From positions 1 through 20,245 of the forward strand of contig JAYULL010000017.1 of NCBI GenBank assembly GCA_043763625.1: DNA of 20,245 bases. Direction: 5' to 3'. The translations under genes were made by a program, and so were the position numbers. Below, piece after piece: positions 1 to 6,970 of the stretch. The stretch's first letter is position 1. Every line of letters begins with the position of its first letter. The notes under the pieces were generated by a model. It searched no databases and was not told the DNA's origin. It saw nothing but the letters and a program-made list of their open reading frames with translations. Source of the DNA: Rubrolithibacter sp043763625. GTDB taxonomy: Bacteria > Bacteroidota > Bacteroidia > Sphingobacteriales > Sphingobacteriaceae.

Positions 1-48
1 GAGCCGATGGTACTGCAGTAACATGTGGGAGAGTAGGTCGGTGCCAAA
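1..48 (+). rRNA. rrf: 5S ribosomal RNA, 3' end (partial)
   Basis: The window opens inside a 5S rRNA. The bases CCGATGGTACTGC followed by GTGGGAGAGTAGGTCGGTGCC are the conserved 3' part of bacterial 5S rRNA (helices IV/V and the 3' strand of helix I). The 5' part lies outside the window. The exact 3' end is set by eye at about base 48, just after GGTGCCA. A strong terminator follows 12 bases later, so this is the last gene of an rRNA operon read left to right. Confidence 0.9.
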
Positions 49-60
49 TCTTTATTGCTG

Positions 61-98
61 AAACCCTTTGAATAAAATTCAAAGGGTTTCTTGTTTTA
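61..98 (+). terminator. Rho-independent terminator of the rRNA operon
   Basis: Bases 61-73 (AAACCCTTTGAAT) and 77-89 (ATTCAAAGGGTTT) form a perfect 13-bp stem with an AAA loop, followed by CTTGTTTTAT. Directly behind the 5S rRNA this is the expected end of the rRNA transcript and should insulate groESL from it. Confidence 0.9.
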
Positions 99-237
99 TA
101 TGTGTTTATCCAAAATAATTCGAGAGAGTTTTTCTGTCCCTAGGTTATTTATAGAAAGGCACTTAATCAACCTCCTTTCTTATTCCTATTCCGTTTAGTT
201 ATTAAACAAAAGAAGCTGTATAAAGTGGCTCAATAAG

Positions 238-252
238 TGTCAAATTCTGACA
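238..252. promoter_or_regulatory. TGTCA-N5-TGACA palindrome upstream of groES
   Basis: TGTCA at 238-242 and TGACA at 248-252 form a perfect 5+5 inverted repeat with a 5-base spacer. Another TGACA occurs at 308-312, and TGACA also covers the proposed -12 region at 358-362. Repetition of this pentamer in front of a chaperone operon suggests a binding site for a heat-shock or enhancer-binding regulator. This is inference; no regulator is encoded in the window. Confidence 0.35.
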
Positions 253-344
253 TCGTGGCACCCCGGAAATTGCTATTAATTTGTTCGACAGGTTTAAAAT
301 GAAATTTTGACAATTAAACAATACAAATAGCTGTAGAAAAAGGT

Positions 345-361
345 TTGGCACAGAAACTGAC
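345..361 (+). promoter_or_regulatory. Candidate sigma-54-like promoter of groESL
   Basis: TTGGCAC at 345-351 matches the -24 element of sigma-54 promoters. The -12 element reads CTGAC at 357-361, with the required 10 bases between the two key dinucleotides (GG 347-348 and GA 359-360), but GA replaces the near-invariant GC. A start site near 372 would leave a 5' leader of about 28 bases before groES. The geometry is good, the -12 match imperfect, so the call is tentative. Confidence 0.35.
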
Positions 362-399
362 AATAGAGCGAATAGAATAACTAAAATACAATAAACAAT

Positions 400-693
400 A
401 TGGCATTGAATATTAAACCAAGTGCAGACCGAGTGGTAATAGAGGCTGCTCCTGCGGAAGAAAAAACAGCTTCGGGACTTTACATACCGGACACCGCAAA
501 AGAAAAACCTCAAAAAGGTACTGTTGTAGCTGTCGGACCGGGCAAATATGCTGATATGACCGGCAATTTGATTCCTATGGCTTATAAGGTAGGTGATGAA
601 GTTTTATATGGCAAGTATGCCGGTACAGAAATTACGCATGAAGGCAAGGAATATTTGATTATGCGTGAGTCTGACATTTACGCAGTTCTCTAA
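400..693 (+). CDS. groES: Co-chaperonin GroES
   Basis: GroES is the 10-kDa heptameric lid that caps the GroEL folding chamber in the cytoplasm. The 97-residue length is that of the family. The N-terminus (NIKPSADRVVIE) is typical; the mobile loop with SGLYIPD at residues 25-31 carries the hydrophobic tripeptide (L27-Y28-I29) that docks on GroEL. VGDEVLYGKYAGTEI and the C-terminal IMRESDIYAVL are also family hallmarks. The ATG has no clear Shine-Dalgarno sequence, only an A-rich leader, as is common in this phylum. groEL follows 81 bases downstream with no terminator between, so the two form the usual operon. Confidence 0.97.
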   Translation: MALNIKPSADRVVIEAAPAEEKTASGLYIPDTAKEKPQKGTVVAVGPGKYADMTGNLIPMAYKVGDEVLYGKYAGTEITHEGKEYLIMRESDIYAVL

Positions 694-774
694 AAAAGGA
701 TCGTTGATAAGGCTTGAGCTAAGTTCGGCCTAAAAGTACTACCAAGGTAATAATTCACTAATCAAAAATTCAAA

Positions 775-2415
775 ATGGCAAAACAAGTTAAATATAATGT
801 AGAAGCACGTGATGCTTTAAAAAGAGGTGTAGATATCTTAGCTAATGCAGTTAAGGTGACACTAGGACCAAAAGGTCGTAACGTAATCATTGATAAAAAA
901 TTCGGATCTCCGAGTATTACTAAAGATGGTGTTACTGTAGCTAAAGAAATAGAATTGAAAGATTCTTTGGAGAATATGGGAGCTCAGATGGTGAAAGAAG
1001 TCGCTTCTAAAACATCTGATATCGCTGGTGATGGTACTACCACTGCAACAGTTTTGGCTCAAGCTATAATTACTGCAGGAATTAAAAATGTAGCTGCGGG
1101 TGCAAATCCAATGGACCTTAAACGAGGAATCGACAAAGCAGTTGCTGCAGTTGTTGAAAACTTAAAAAGCCAATCTCAGACGGTTGGTGAAGACAATAAT
1201 AAGATTAAGCAGGTTGCTGCCATTTCGGCCAATAATGATGAGATCATAGGTTCATTGATTGCTGAAGCAATGGCAAAGGTTGGTAAGGACGGTGTTATTA
1301 CTGTAGAAGAAGCTAAAGGAACTGAAACTGAGGTTAGAACTGTAGAAGGTATGCAGTTTGATCGCGGTTATCTTTCGCCTTACTTCGTAACCAATGCTGA
1401 TAAAATGGAAGCAGAATTAGAAAATCCTTACATACTGATTTACGACAAAAAAATCAGCAGTATGAAGGAATTGCTTCCGGTATTAGAAAAACAAGTACAA
1501 ACAGGCAAACCCCTTTTAATTATTGCTGAAGATTTAGACGGCGAAGCTTTGGCTACGCTAGTAGTAAACAAAATCCGCGGCTCACTAAAAGTAGTAGCTG
1601 TTAAGGCTCCGGGCTTTGGAGATCGTCGTAAGGCTATGTTAGAAGATATTGCCATCCTTACCGGTGGAACAGTAATCTCTGAAGAAAGAGGATTCAAATT
1701 AGAAAATGCTGATCTTACTTACTTGGGCCAAGCAGAAAAAGTAGTTGTTGATAAAGACAATACTACAATTATTAACGGAGCAGGACAATCGGAAGATATT
1801 AAAGCTCGTGTTAACCAAATTAAAGCTCAGATCGAGACTACAACTTCTGATTACGATCGTGAAAAATTACAAGAGCGCTTGGCTAAATTAGCAGGAGGCG
1901 TTGCGGTTCTTTATGTTGGTGCAGCTACAGAAGTGGAAATGAAAGAGAAGAAAGACCGTGTTGACGATGCTTTACATGCTACTCGCGCAGCAGTAGAAGA
2001 AGGTATCGTTGCCGGTGGAGGTGTTGCTTTTATCCGTGCAGTTGAAGCTTTGGCCAACCTTAAGGGTGCTAACGAAGACGAAAATACAGGTATCCAAATT
2101 ATCCGTCGTGCTATTGAAGAGCCTCTTCGTCAAATTTGCGAAAACGCAGGTATCGAAGGTTCTATCGTAGTTCAAAAAGTAAAAGAGGGAACCGGAGATT
2201 ACGGGTATAATGCTCGTACAGATGTGTATGAGAATTTAATTGGTGCAGGTGTTATTGACCCTACTAAAGTAGGTCGTGTAGCATTAGAGAATGCAGCGTC
2301 AATTGCAGCAATGTTATTAACTACAGAGTGTGTATTAGCTGACGAGCCTGACGATGAAAAAGCAGGTGGCGGTATGCCTCCAATGGGTGGCGGCGGAATG
2401 GGCGGAATGATGTAA
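775..2415 (+). CDS. groEL: Chaperonin GroEL (60 kDa)
   Basis: GroEL forms the double-ring, ATP-driven chamber that folds non-native proteins in the cytoplasm together with GroES. At 546 residues it is full length. The ATP-site signatures are intact: LGPKGRN at 30-36, GDGTTTATVLAQ from residue 85 with D86 matching the catalytic loop aspartate of the family, and the ALHATRAAVEEGIVAGGGVA segment near residue 400. The C-terminus ends in the Gly/Met-rich tail (GGMPPMGGGGMGGMM) that lines the cavity floor. It follows groES by 81 bases and is closed by a strong terminator at 2466-2507. Nothing looks altered or truncated. Confidence 0.98.
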   Translation: MAKQVKYNVEARDALKRGVDILANAVKVTLGPKGRNVIIDKKFGSPSITKDGVTVAKEIELKDSLENMGAQMVKEVASKTSDIAGDGTTTATVLAQAIITAGIKNVAAGANPMDLKRGIDKAVAAVVENLKSQSQTVGEDNNKIKQVAAISANNDEIIGSLIAEAMAKVGKDGVITVEEAKGTETEVRTVEGMQFDRGYLSPYFVTNADKMEAELENPYILIYDKKISSMKELLPVLEKQVQTGKPLLIIAEDLDGEALATLVVNKIRGSLKVVAVKAPGFGDRRKAMLEDIAILTGGTVISEERGFKLENADLTYLGQAEKVVVDKDNTTIINGAGQSEDIKARVNQIKAQIETTTSDYDREKLQERLAKLAGGVAVLYVGAATEVEMKEKKDRVDDALHATRAAVEEGIVAGGGVAFIRAVEALANLKGANEDENTGIQIIRRAIEEPLRQICENAGIEGSIVVQKVKEGTGDYGYNARTDVYENLIGAGVIDPTKVGRVALENAASIAAMLLTTECVLADEPDDEKAGGGMPPMGGGGMGGMM

Positions 2416-2465
2416 CCCAAGCCTCACCTAATCTTCTTCGAACGGAGAGGATAAAGTAGAGATTT

Positions 2466-2507
2466 AAAAATCCCCAAGGTGAAATACTTTTGGGGATTTT
2501 TATTTTT
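2466..2507 (+). terminator. Rho-independent terminator after groEL
   Basis: AAAAATCCCCAA at 2466-2477 pairs with TTGGGGATTTTT at 2490-2501; the inner bases can extend the stem through AAGGT/ACTTT with one bulge. It is followed by ATTTTTG. It lies 50 bases beyond the groEL stop and separates groESL from the channel gene. The A-rich 5' arm would also serve as a U-tract for the opposite strand. Confidence 0.85.
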
Positions 2508-2541
2508 GCAATCAAATCTATCGGCGTTACTTTTTTAAAAT

Positions 2542-3327
2542 ATGAATCCGGAAAAATTATATGATAAAGGATACAATTGGATTATAAACCACGGACCGGG
2601 TTTTATTCTGTCAGTATTCATTTTGTTCATCGGCTTGTGGCTCATCAAACTGATAAAGAGGTGGCTGGTTGCCGGAATGGAACGTCGAGAGCTTGATGCT
2701 TCCCTTCGTCCTTTTCTTCAAAGTTTAATCATCATCTCTCTTCAAGTATTCTTGATAATCGGCATTATGCAAATTGTCGGAATTGAACTCACAATCTTTA
2801 CAACGGTAATTGGTGCTTTTAGCGTTGCCGCGGGTTTGGCACTTTCGGGCACCTTACAGAATTTTGCCAGTGGAGTTCTAATCCTAATACTAAAACCTTT
2901 TATTGTCGGTGAGCATATTTTGGCACAAGGACAAGAAGGTATTGTGTCTTCAATCCAAATATTTTATACTGTAGTAACCACTTATGATAATAAGACGGTA
3001 ATTATCCCTAACAGCAAATTATCTAATGAAGTAATAACCAATATCAGCAGGCAGGGTAAACGAAGGTTGGATATAGAAATTAAGTTTAGCTATGCGATTG
3101 ATGTAGTTGAATTACAAACAGTAGTTGACGAGTTTGCAGCTTCTTCTAAAAACGTGTTAGAAGTGCCTCAAGCTCACACCGGAGTTTCAGTTTTAGAGGC
3201 CGATGGCTACAAACTGCTTATACACCTTTGGGTGGAAGCCAATAAATTCCAAGAAATAAAATTGGATTTACAGGAAAAACTGATAACTCACTTGAAGAGT
3301 AGGGATGTTAAGCTTCCGGGTATGTAA
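2542..3327 (+). CDS. Small-conductance mechanosensitive ion channel, MscS family
   Basis: This is a minimal MscS-type channel of 261 residues that would open under membrane tension to release solutes on hypo-osmotic shock. Three membrane segments are visible at about 20-38, 59-80 and 83-118. The third is the pore helix, with the alternating small residues and the conserved run GLALSGTLQNFASGVLILILKPF over 98-120. The beta domain follows, with the family motif VIIPNSKLSNEVITN at about 153-167, then the mixed C-terminal domain. It stands alone between the groEL terminator and a convergent minus-strand operon. The ATG at 2542 is chosen because it gives a normal short N-terminus before the first helix. 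Confidence 0.93.
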   Translation: MNPEKLYDKGYNWIINHGPGFILSVFILFIGLWLIKLIKRWLVAGMERRELDASLRPFLQSLIIISLQVFLIIGIMQIVGIELTIFTTVIGAFSVAAGLALSGTLQNFASGVLILILKPFIVGEHILAQGQEGIVSSIQIFYTVVTTYDNKTVIIPNSKLSNEVITNISRQGKRRLDIEIKFSYAIDVVELQTVVDEFAASSKNVLEVPQAHTGVSVLEADGYKLLIHLWVEANKFQEIKLDLQEKLITHLKSRDVKLPGM

Positions 3328-3346
3328 AAGGTATCTCTACCCTTTT
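3326..3346. terminator. Possible weak terminator between convergent genes
   Basis: AAAAGGTA (3326-3333) and TACCCTTTT (3338-3346) pair with one bulged C around a TCTC loop, overlapping the stop codon of the channel gene and followed by CCCTATTG. The A/T-rich arms give a short U-run in either direction, so it could serve both this gene and the minus-strand operon ending at 3427. The stem is short. Confidence 0.3.
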
Positions 3347-3426
3347 CCCTATTGCTATCTTAAATTTCGAAAACGACCGGAGGACCGGAATAACTCATTT
3401 GGACAATAGATTTCTAGTACGGGTTT

Positions 3427-3837
3427 CTACGCCTTAAGCCTAATAAACGGTTCAATGGGGACATTTCTTAAAATCCAAAAGGTAATAACTATAATCCAAA
3501 TTACTTTCCGTGTTGGCGGTCGGCTGAATATATTTCGGGTTAAAGGCCTTCTGCTAATTCTTAGGAAAGCTTGATGCCCGAATTGAACTGCCAAAAAAGG
3601 CAGACTTAAAAGAAAAAGAAGGTTATAACCTGCAGCTTTTAAAATTTCGCCGTGAAGCAATGCATGTAGCGCCCGTTGCGAGCCGCAGCCCGGACAGTCG
3701 AATCCGGTGAAATAATGAAACGGACATTTAGGGAAGAAGCTGAATTCTGCCGGATTAAAGGAATGCAGGAAAAATAAGACGGCGGGCACAAAAATTATTA
3801 GTAAAACAATGCTGATTTTTTTTAAGTCCTTACGCAT
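3427..3837 (-). CDS. DUF2752 family membrane protein
   Basis: A small membrane protein of 136 residues from the ATG at 3837. An in-frame TTG five codons earlier (3852) is possible but less likely. It carries the DUF2752 signature: a CP pair in PKCPFHYFTG, then CPGCGSQRALHALLHGE with two more cysteines, and the C-terminal FWILRNVP..PF. Hydrophobic stretches lie near the N-terminus, in the middle (NLLFLLSLPFLAVQ) and before the C-terminal motif, so three membrane segments are likely. The function of the family is not established; the conserved cysteines suggest metal or redox chemistry, but that is inference. It is the last gene of a minus-strand run, 46 bases after the SGNH lipoprotein gene. 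Confidence 0.88.
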   Translation of the reverse strand: MRKDLKKISIVLLIIFVPAVLFFLHSFNPAEFSFFPKCPFHYFTGFDCPGCGSQRALHALLHGEILKAAGYNLLFLLSLPFLAVQFGHQAFLRISRRPLTRNIFSRPPTRKVIWIIVITFWILRNVPIEPFIRLKA

Positions 3838-3883
3838 TTTCAACTTCAACAATAAATTCAGATTAAAATTAGTAAAAGTCGAT

Positions 3884-4585
3884 TTATAAATCAGTTCTTA
3901 ATGCCATTTCAATTACAGGTGATAATTCGGTCACCCATAAAGAATACATTTTGCCGGAGGGATGCAGGCCGTCATCAGCCACGTACTCGGTGCCGGAATT
4001 AGTTCGTGAAATGTTGGTAATGTCAATATAAGAAATTCCCGCTGCTATGCTTTCTTCTTTATTGACAGCGTTAAATTGGTCTATGCTTTCTGCCATTCTG
4101 TTTTCATTTTTACCAACGGGAGTTGCATTCCAATCAGGAATAGAAAGAACAAAAACACGTTCTTTTTTGCCCTTTGCATATTCGACTGCCGTGGCCAAAA
4201 GTTGTTTAAATTCTTCTTGGTAAGTTTTAAGGGACTCGCCTCGATATTGATTGTTTACTCCGATTAAAAGAGTAACAAAGTCGTAAGAGTCGGAAAAGTT
4301 TCGTTCTTTAATTCCTTCTATCAGGTCACGTGTTGTCCATCCGGATCGGGCAATAATTTTTAATTCGTCAACTTGAACCTTTGAGCTTTTTAAGCTTAGC
4401 GATAATTGATTGGGAAAAGATTCAGCTATAGTCACATTTTGCCCCACCGTATATGAATCACCAAGCGCTAAATACCTCACATGAGATATAGTTTTGAGTT
4501 CAGCAGGAACAGGTTTTGGAAGCTGTTCCTGCTTGTCGCTACAGGCGGATAAAGAAGTAATTAATACGGCGGCAAGCAATTTCAT
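3884..4585 (-). CDS. SGNH/GDSL-family hydrolase, probable lipoprotein
   Basis: A 233-residue esterase-like enzyme of the SGNH superfamily. The N-terminus has a short signal sequence with a lipobox (LSAC, residues 12-15), so Cys15 is the likely lipidated residue and the enzyme should be anchored in the cell envelope. The catalytic blocks are visible: GDSYT at 42-46 (nucleophile Ser44), a glycine in RSGWTT, IGVNNQ (block III Asn) and DGLHPSG with Asp205 and His208. All four S-G-N-H residues are present, so it should be active; the natural substrate (lipid, acyl or sugar ester) cannot be read from the sequence. It follows the phosphatase-fusion gene by 42 bases. Confidence 0.9.
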   Translation of the reverse strand: MKLLAAVLITSLSACSDKQEQLPKPVPAELKTISHVRYLALGDSYTVGQNVTIAESFPNQLSLSLKSSKVQVDELKIIARSGWTTRDLIEGIKERNFSDSYDFVTLLIGVNNQYRGESLKTYQEEFKQLLATAVEYAKGKKERVFVLSIPDWNATPVGKNENRMAESIDQFNAVNKEESIAAGISYIDITNISRTNSGTEYVADDGLHPSGKMYSLWVTELSPVIEMALRTDL

Positions 4586-4627
4586 ATCTTTTATTTAAGA
4601 TACGGTTTTGGAGCAGAAGCAGTTTTA

Positions 4628-5923
4628 TTAATAGAGCACTCTGAATTTAATAGTATCGGCAATTTCCCTTAACTCTTTTATAACCACTTTATCGTACTCG
4701 GAACTTACATCTGTTATAGCATAGCCGATTTGTTTGTTGGTCATTAAAAACTGCCCGACGATATTAATGTGATGCTTGGCAAAGACTTGATTAATTTGGG
4801 CCATTATGCCCGGAACATTACGGTGAATATGAAGCAACCGGTTAGCATTAGCTACTTTCGGCAACTGTAAATTAGGGAAGTTGGAGCTTAAGTACGTATC
4901 GCCTTTATTTATATAATCAGTCATCCTTTTCGGAATAAACTGAATATTTCTCGGATTATTTTTTGGGTCATCGAAAACAACTATTCCCATTTCTGTAGCG
5001 ATATCATGCGAAAGCCTTAGTTTACTGCTTCCTAAATAACCAACGGTTTTTAGTTTAACAGCACGTTTAAGTTGTTCTTCTTCAACTCGTTCACCATCAC
5101 CTAATAATAAAAGTCCGATGTCTCCGATATATTTTTCTTCGATAGACGTTTTATGCCGGATCGAAAGTCCGTCTTTCTTCAAAACGTTAATTGCCTCTTC
5201 AGGAACATTCCCGACTATCAGCGTTAAAATCCGGTTTTTGGGATAAGAAATTGCCCGGGGTAAATCATTCACATACAGAAACTCATCGAAACTGGGAGTA
5301 ACATGGTCGGCTTTTTCGAGAATGCTTTTTCGAGCAATATTTTCCGTAAAAGCGAAGAATTTTTGAATAAGGCCCGACTCCTTCAATTGAAAATCAGAAT
5401 AACCGTCTCCGATACCGAAAATGTTTCCCTTCAAGTTCATTTGCTTCAACAGCTTTACTTTTCCTCCTTCTTCCGAAAGCGGGTTGGTATCATCGTATCC
5501 AATGATATTTCCTTCTTCGTCAAACTTAAAAGTGTTAGCATAAATGTTTTCTGTTCTGATACTGAATGGAACCACAACCGGGGTAATGAATTCCTTGAAT
5601 CCGCCCGAAACAATCAGTACGTCATTTGCATGCTGCTTAAAAAAATTCCGGTTTCTGGAGAAGGAAGCAGAAACCTTTTTTTTTAACCGGTATACTAACC
5701 GGTTTAAATGCTCTCGATTAGCATGTAAAAGTTTGACTCGTTTAGATAAGCTTTCGCGAAACGAAAGTTTGCCTTCCATTGCCGCGTTAGTGTAATCTTC
5801 AATCTGTTTGTATATCTTTTCCCGATCAGGGTGATTCTTAAGGGAGATCAGGGCAAGTTCGTCCAAAGCTTCAACTTGAGTAAAAGTGCTGTCGAAATCA
5901 ATTATGTAAAAGTTTTTGTTCAC
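4628..5923 (-). CDS. Phosphoserine phosphatase (HAD) fused to a partial PGDH and an ACT domain
   Basis: Residues 1-215 are a SerB-type HAD phosphatase, which releases serine from phosphoserine. The motifs are DFDST at 9-13 (nucleophile Asp9), SGG at 106-108, Lys155, and GDGYSD at 172-177. From about residue 230 it resembles 3-phosphoglycerate dehydrogenase: LLLLGDGERVEEEQLKRAVK to MGIVVFDDPKNNPRN at 312-326 matches the front half of its substrate domain. The next segment resumes at INKGDTYLSSNFPNLQLP and runs into an ACT domain (RLLHIHRNVPGIM, about 362-431) like the SerA C-terminus. The NAD-binding Rossmann domain, roughly 180 residues in SerA, is absent, so dehydrogenase activity is not expected; the ACT domain may sense serine. 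The start is GTG, 2 bases after the epimerase stop, so translation is probably coupled. Confidence 0.85.
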   Translation of the reverse strand: MNKNFYIIDFDSTFTQVEALDELALISLKNHPDREKIYKQIEDYTNAAMEGKLSFRESLSKRVKLLHANREHLNRLVYRLKKKVSASFSRNRNFFKQHANDVLIVSGGFKEFITPVVVPFSIRTENIYANTFKFDEEGNIIGYDDTNPLSEEGGKVKLLKQMNLKGNIFGIGDGYSDFQLKESGLIQKFFAFTENIARKSILEKADHVTPSFDEFLYVNDLPRAISYPKNRILTLIVGNVPEEAINVLKKDGLSIRHKTSIEEKYIGDIGLLLLGDGERVEEEQLKRAVKLKTVGYLGSSKLRLSHDIATEMGIVVFDDPKNNPRNIQFIPKRMTDYINKGDTYLSSNFPNLQLPKVANANRLLHIHRNVPGIMAQINQVFAKHHINIVGQFLMTNKQIGYAITDVSSEYDKVVIKELREIADTIKFRVLY

Positions 5924-5925
5924 GT

Positions 5926-6894
5926 TTATTGTTCTTTCAAAAATTCACAAATGTCTTTAACGGTCCGTTTTACGGGGATAAAATCTATTTTAAGGGCTTC
6001 TTTAACTTTAGTATTGGAATATTCTTGTTTTAAAAAGGAGCTGCGGGCAGTGTTCCGGGTCATACTTGCATTTTCACCGGTGAAAATAGAAGCAACTCTC
6101 AAACTTCGCCATGCAAGGCTCAACATCCAAGGTTTTGCTTCAATAGTAGGCGGTCTCAGGCCCATCTCTATAGCAATTTCGGTAAGTAATGTTTTATAGG
6201 TGAGGTTATCCGAGCTAACTATAAACCGTTGAGCAGTGATATCACTTTGCATAAGCGAAATCATGATTCCCACGACATCATCAACCGAAACGAAGCCGCA
6301 ACTCCCGGAAGTGTAGAATCTTAGGCCATTTTTAACCGTCTCAAAAATTCGTCCGCTTCCTTCCATCCCGGCACGTTTTCCTAAAATAACACTCGGGTTT
6401 ATAATTACGGCATTTAAACCTTCGGCAATAGCCCTCCACACCTCCATTTCGCTCTGATATTTTGAAAGAGCATAGAAGCTTTGACGATTGTGAAATTCCC
6501 AAAAGTCTTTTTCAGTAATCAAGCTACCGTTTTTGCTTTCGCCCACAGCTGCAACAGAACTGACATGCACCAGTTTTTTTATCCCGAATTCTTGGCAAAG
6601 GTTTACAACGTTCGCCGTTCCTTCAACGTTCACTTTCATTAATTGCTCCTTGTCAGCCGGATTGAAGGAAATCTTTGCCGCACAATGGTAAACGTAATCA
6701 ACGCCTTTAAAACCTTGTTCAAGTAAACTCAGGTCCAAAACATCGCAATTAATCCAATCAATGTGTTTGTGTAACAGAAAAGCAGGAATCGCGGAAGTTT
6801 CTCGTTTTAGTGCCCTAACCTGTTGTCCGGATGCGATTAGTTGTTTTACCAGTTCAGAACCCAAAAAACCTGTAGCGCCGGTTACAAGAATCAT
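5926..6894 (-). CDS. NAD(P)-dependent epimerase/reductase, extended SDR family
   Basis: A 322-residue extended short-chain dehydrogenase, of the group that holds sugar-nucleotide epimerases and dihydroflavonol-4-reductase-like enzymes. The dinucleotide-binding motif TGATGFLG is at residues 5-12. The catalytic serine lies in HVSSVAAVG (Ser112/Ser113) and the YxxxK pair is Tyr141/Lys145 in YALSKYQSE. The NPSVILG segment that follows is also typical. The C-terminal third, which sets substrate choice, does not point to a specific substrate. It is the first gene of the minus-strand operon, 76 bases from the divergent arginase-family gene, and its stop is 2 bases from the next start. Confidence 0.9.
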   Translation of the reverse strand: MILVTGATGFLGSELVKQLIASGQQVRALKRETSAIPAFLLHKHIDWINCDVLDLSLLEQGFKGVDYVYHCAAKISFNPADKEQLMKVNVEGTANVVNLCQEFGIKKLVHVSSVAAVGESKNGSLITEKDFWEFHNRQSFYALSKYQSEMEVWRAIAEGLNAVIINPSVILGKRAGMEGSGRIFETVKNGLRFYTSGSCGFVSVDDVVGIMISLMQSDITAQRFIVSSDNLTYKTLLTEIAIEMGLRPPTIEAKPWMLSLAWRSLRVASIFTGENASMTRNTARSSFLKQEYSNTKVKEALKIDFIPVKRTVKDICEFLKEQ

Positions 6895-6921
6895 TAACGG
6901 AGGAAATTTTTAAAATGCTTT

Positions 6922-6929
6922 CAAAAGTA
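6922..6929 (-). promoter_or_regulatory. Candidate -7 box for the epimerase operon
   Basis: Read on the minus strand, TACTTTTG matches the Bacteroidota -7 consensus TAnnTTTG exactly, 27 bases before the ATG at 6894. The -33 region about 20 bases upstream reads GTTC rather than TTG, so only half of the promoter is convincing. The 76-base divergent gap must also hold the promoter for the plus-strand gene, for which only a one-mismatch box (GATATTTG near 6943-6950) was seen. Confidence 0.35.
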
Positions 6930-6970
6930 AGGTAATAAAGTTGATATTTGAACGCTTTGTAAGGTAATCT

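Larger units (their letters stand above)
90..399 (+). other. groES upstream region, no gene seen
   Basis: About 310 bases between the rRNA terminator and groES. I see no credible plus-strand reading frame; a minus-strand frame over 202-513 runs through groES and has no recognisable protein features. The stretch holds the TGTCA/TGACA palindrome at 238-252, a further TGACA at 308-312, and a -24/-12-like element at 345-361, listed separately. No CIRCE element (TTAGCACTC-N9-GAGTGCTAA) is present. Confidence 0.6.

Noticed and set aside
256..273. A second sigma-54-like match, TGGCACCCCGGAAATTGC, upstream of groES
   Set aside because: The GG and GC dinucleotides are 13 bases apart instead of 10, so it cannot be a normal -24/-12 promoter.
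202..513. Minus-strand reading frame of 103 codons across the groES upstream region
   Set aside because: It runs through the groES 5' end, has biased Phe/Cys/Leu composition and no recognisable domain; it is a shadow frame.
3377..3388. CCGG-AGGA-CCGG as a terminator for the minus-strand operon
   Set aside because: The stem is only 4 bp and also reads as a direct repeat (GACCGG AG GACCGG); too weak to call.
3838..3852. TTG start giving five more residues to the DUF2752 protein
   Set aside because: An ATG at 3837 gives a normal basic N-terminus (MRKDLKK) before the first membrane segment.
4628..5923. Frameshift or pseudogene explanation for the missing dehydrogenase domain
   Set aside because: The frame is continuous with no internal stop, and both flanking parts (substrate-domain half and ACT domain) keep conserved motifs, so a clean domain loss fits better than decay.
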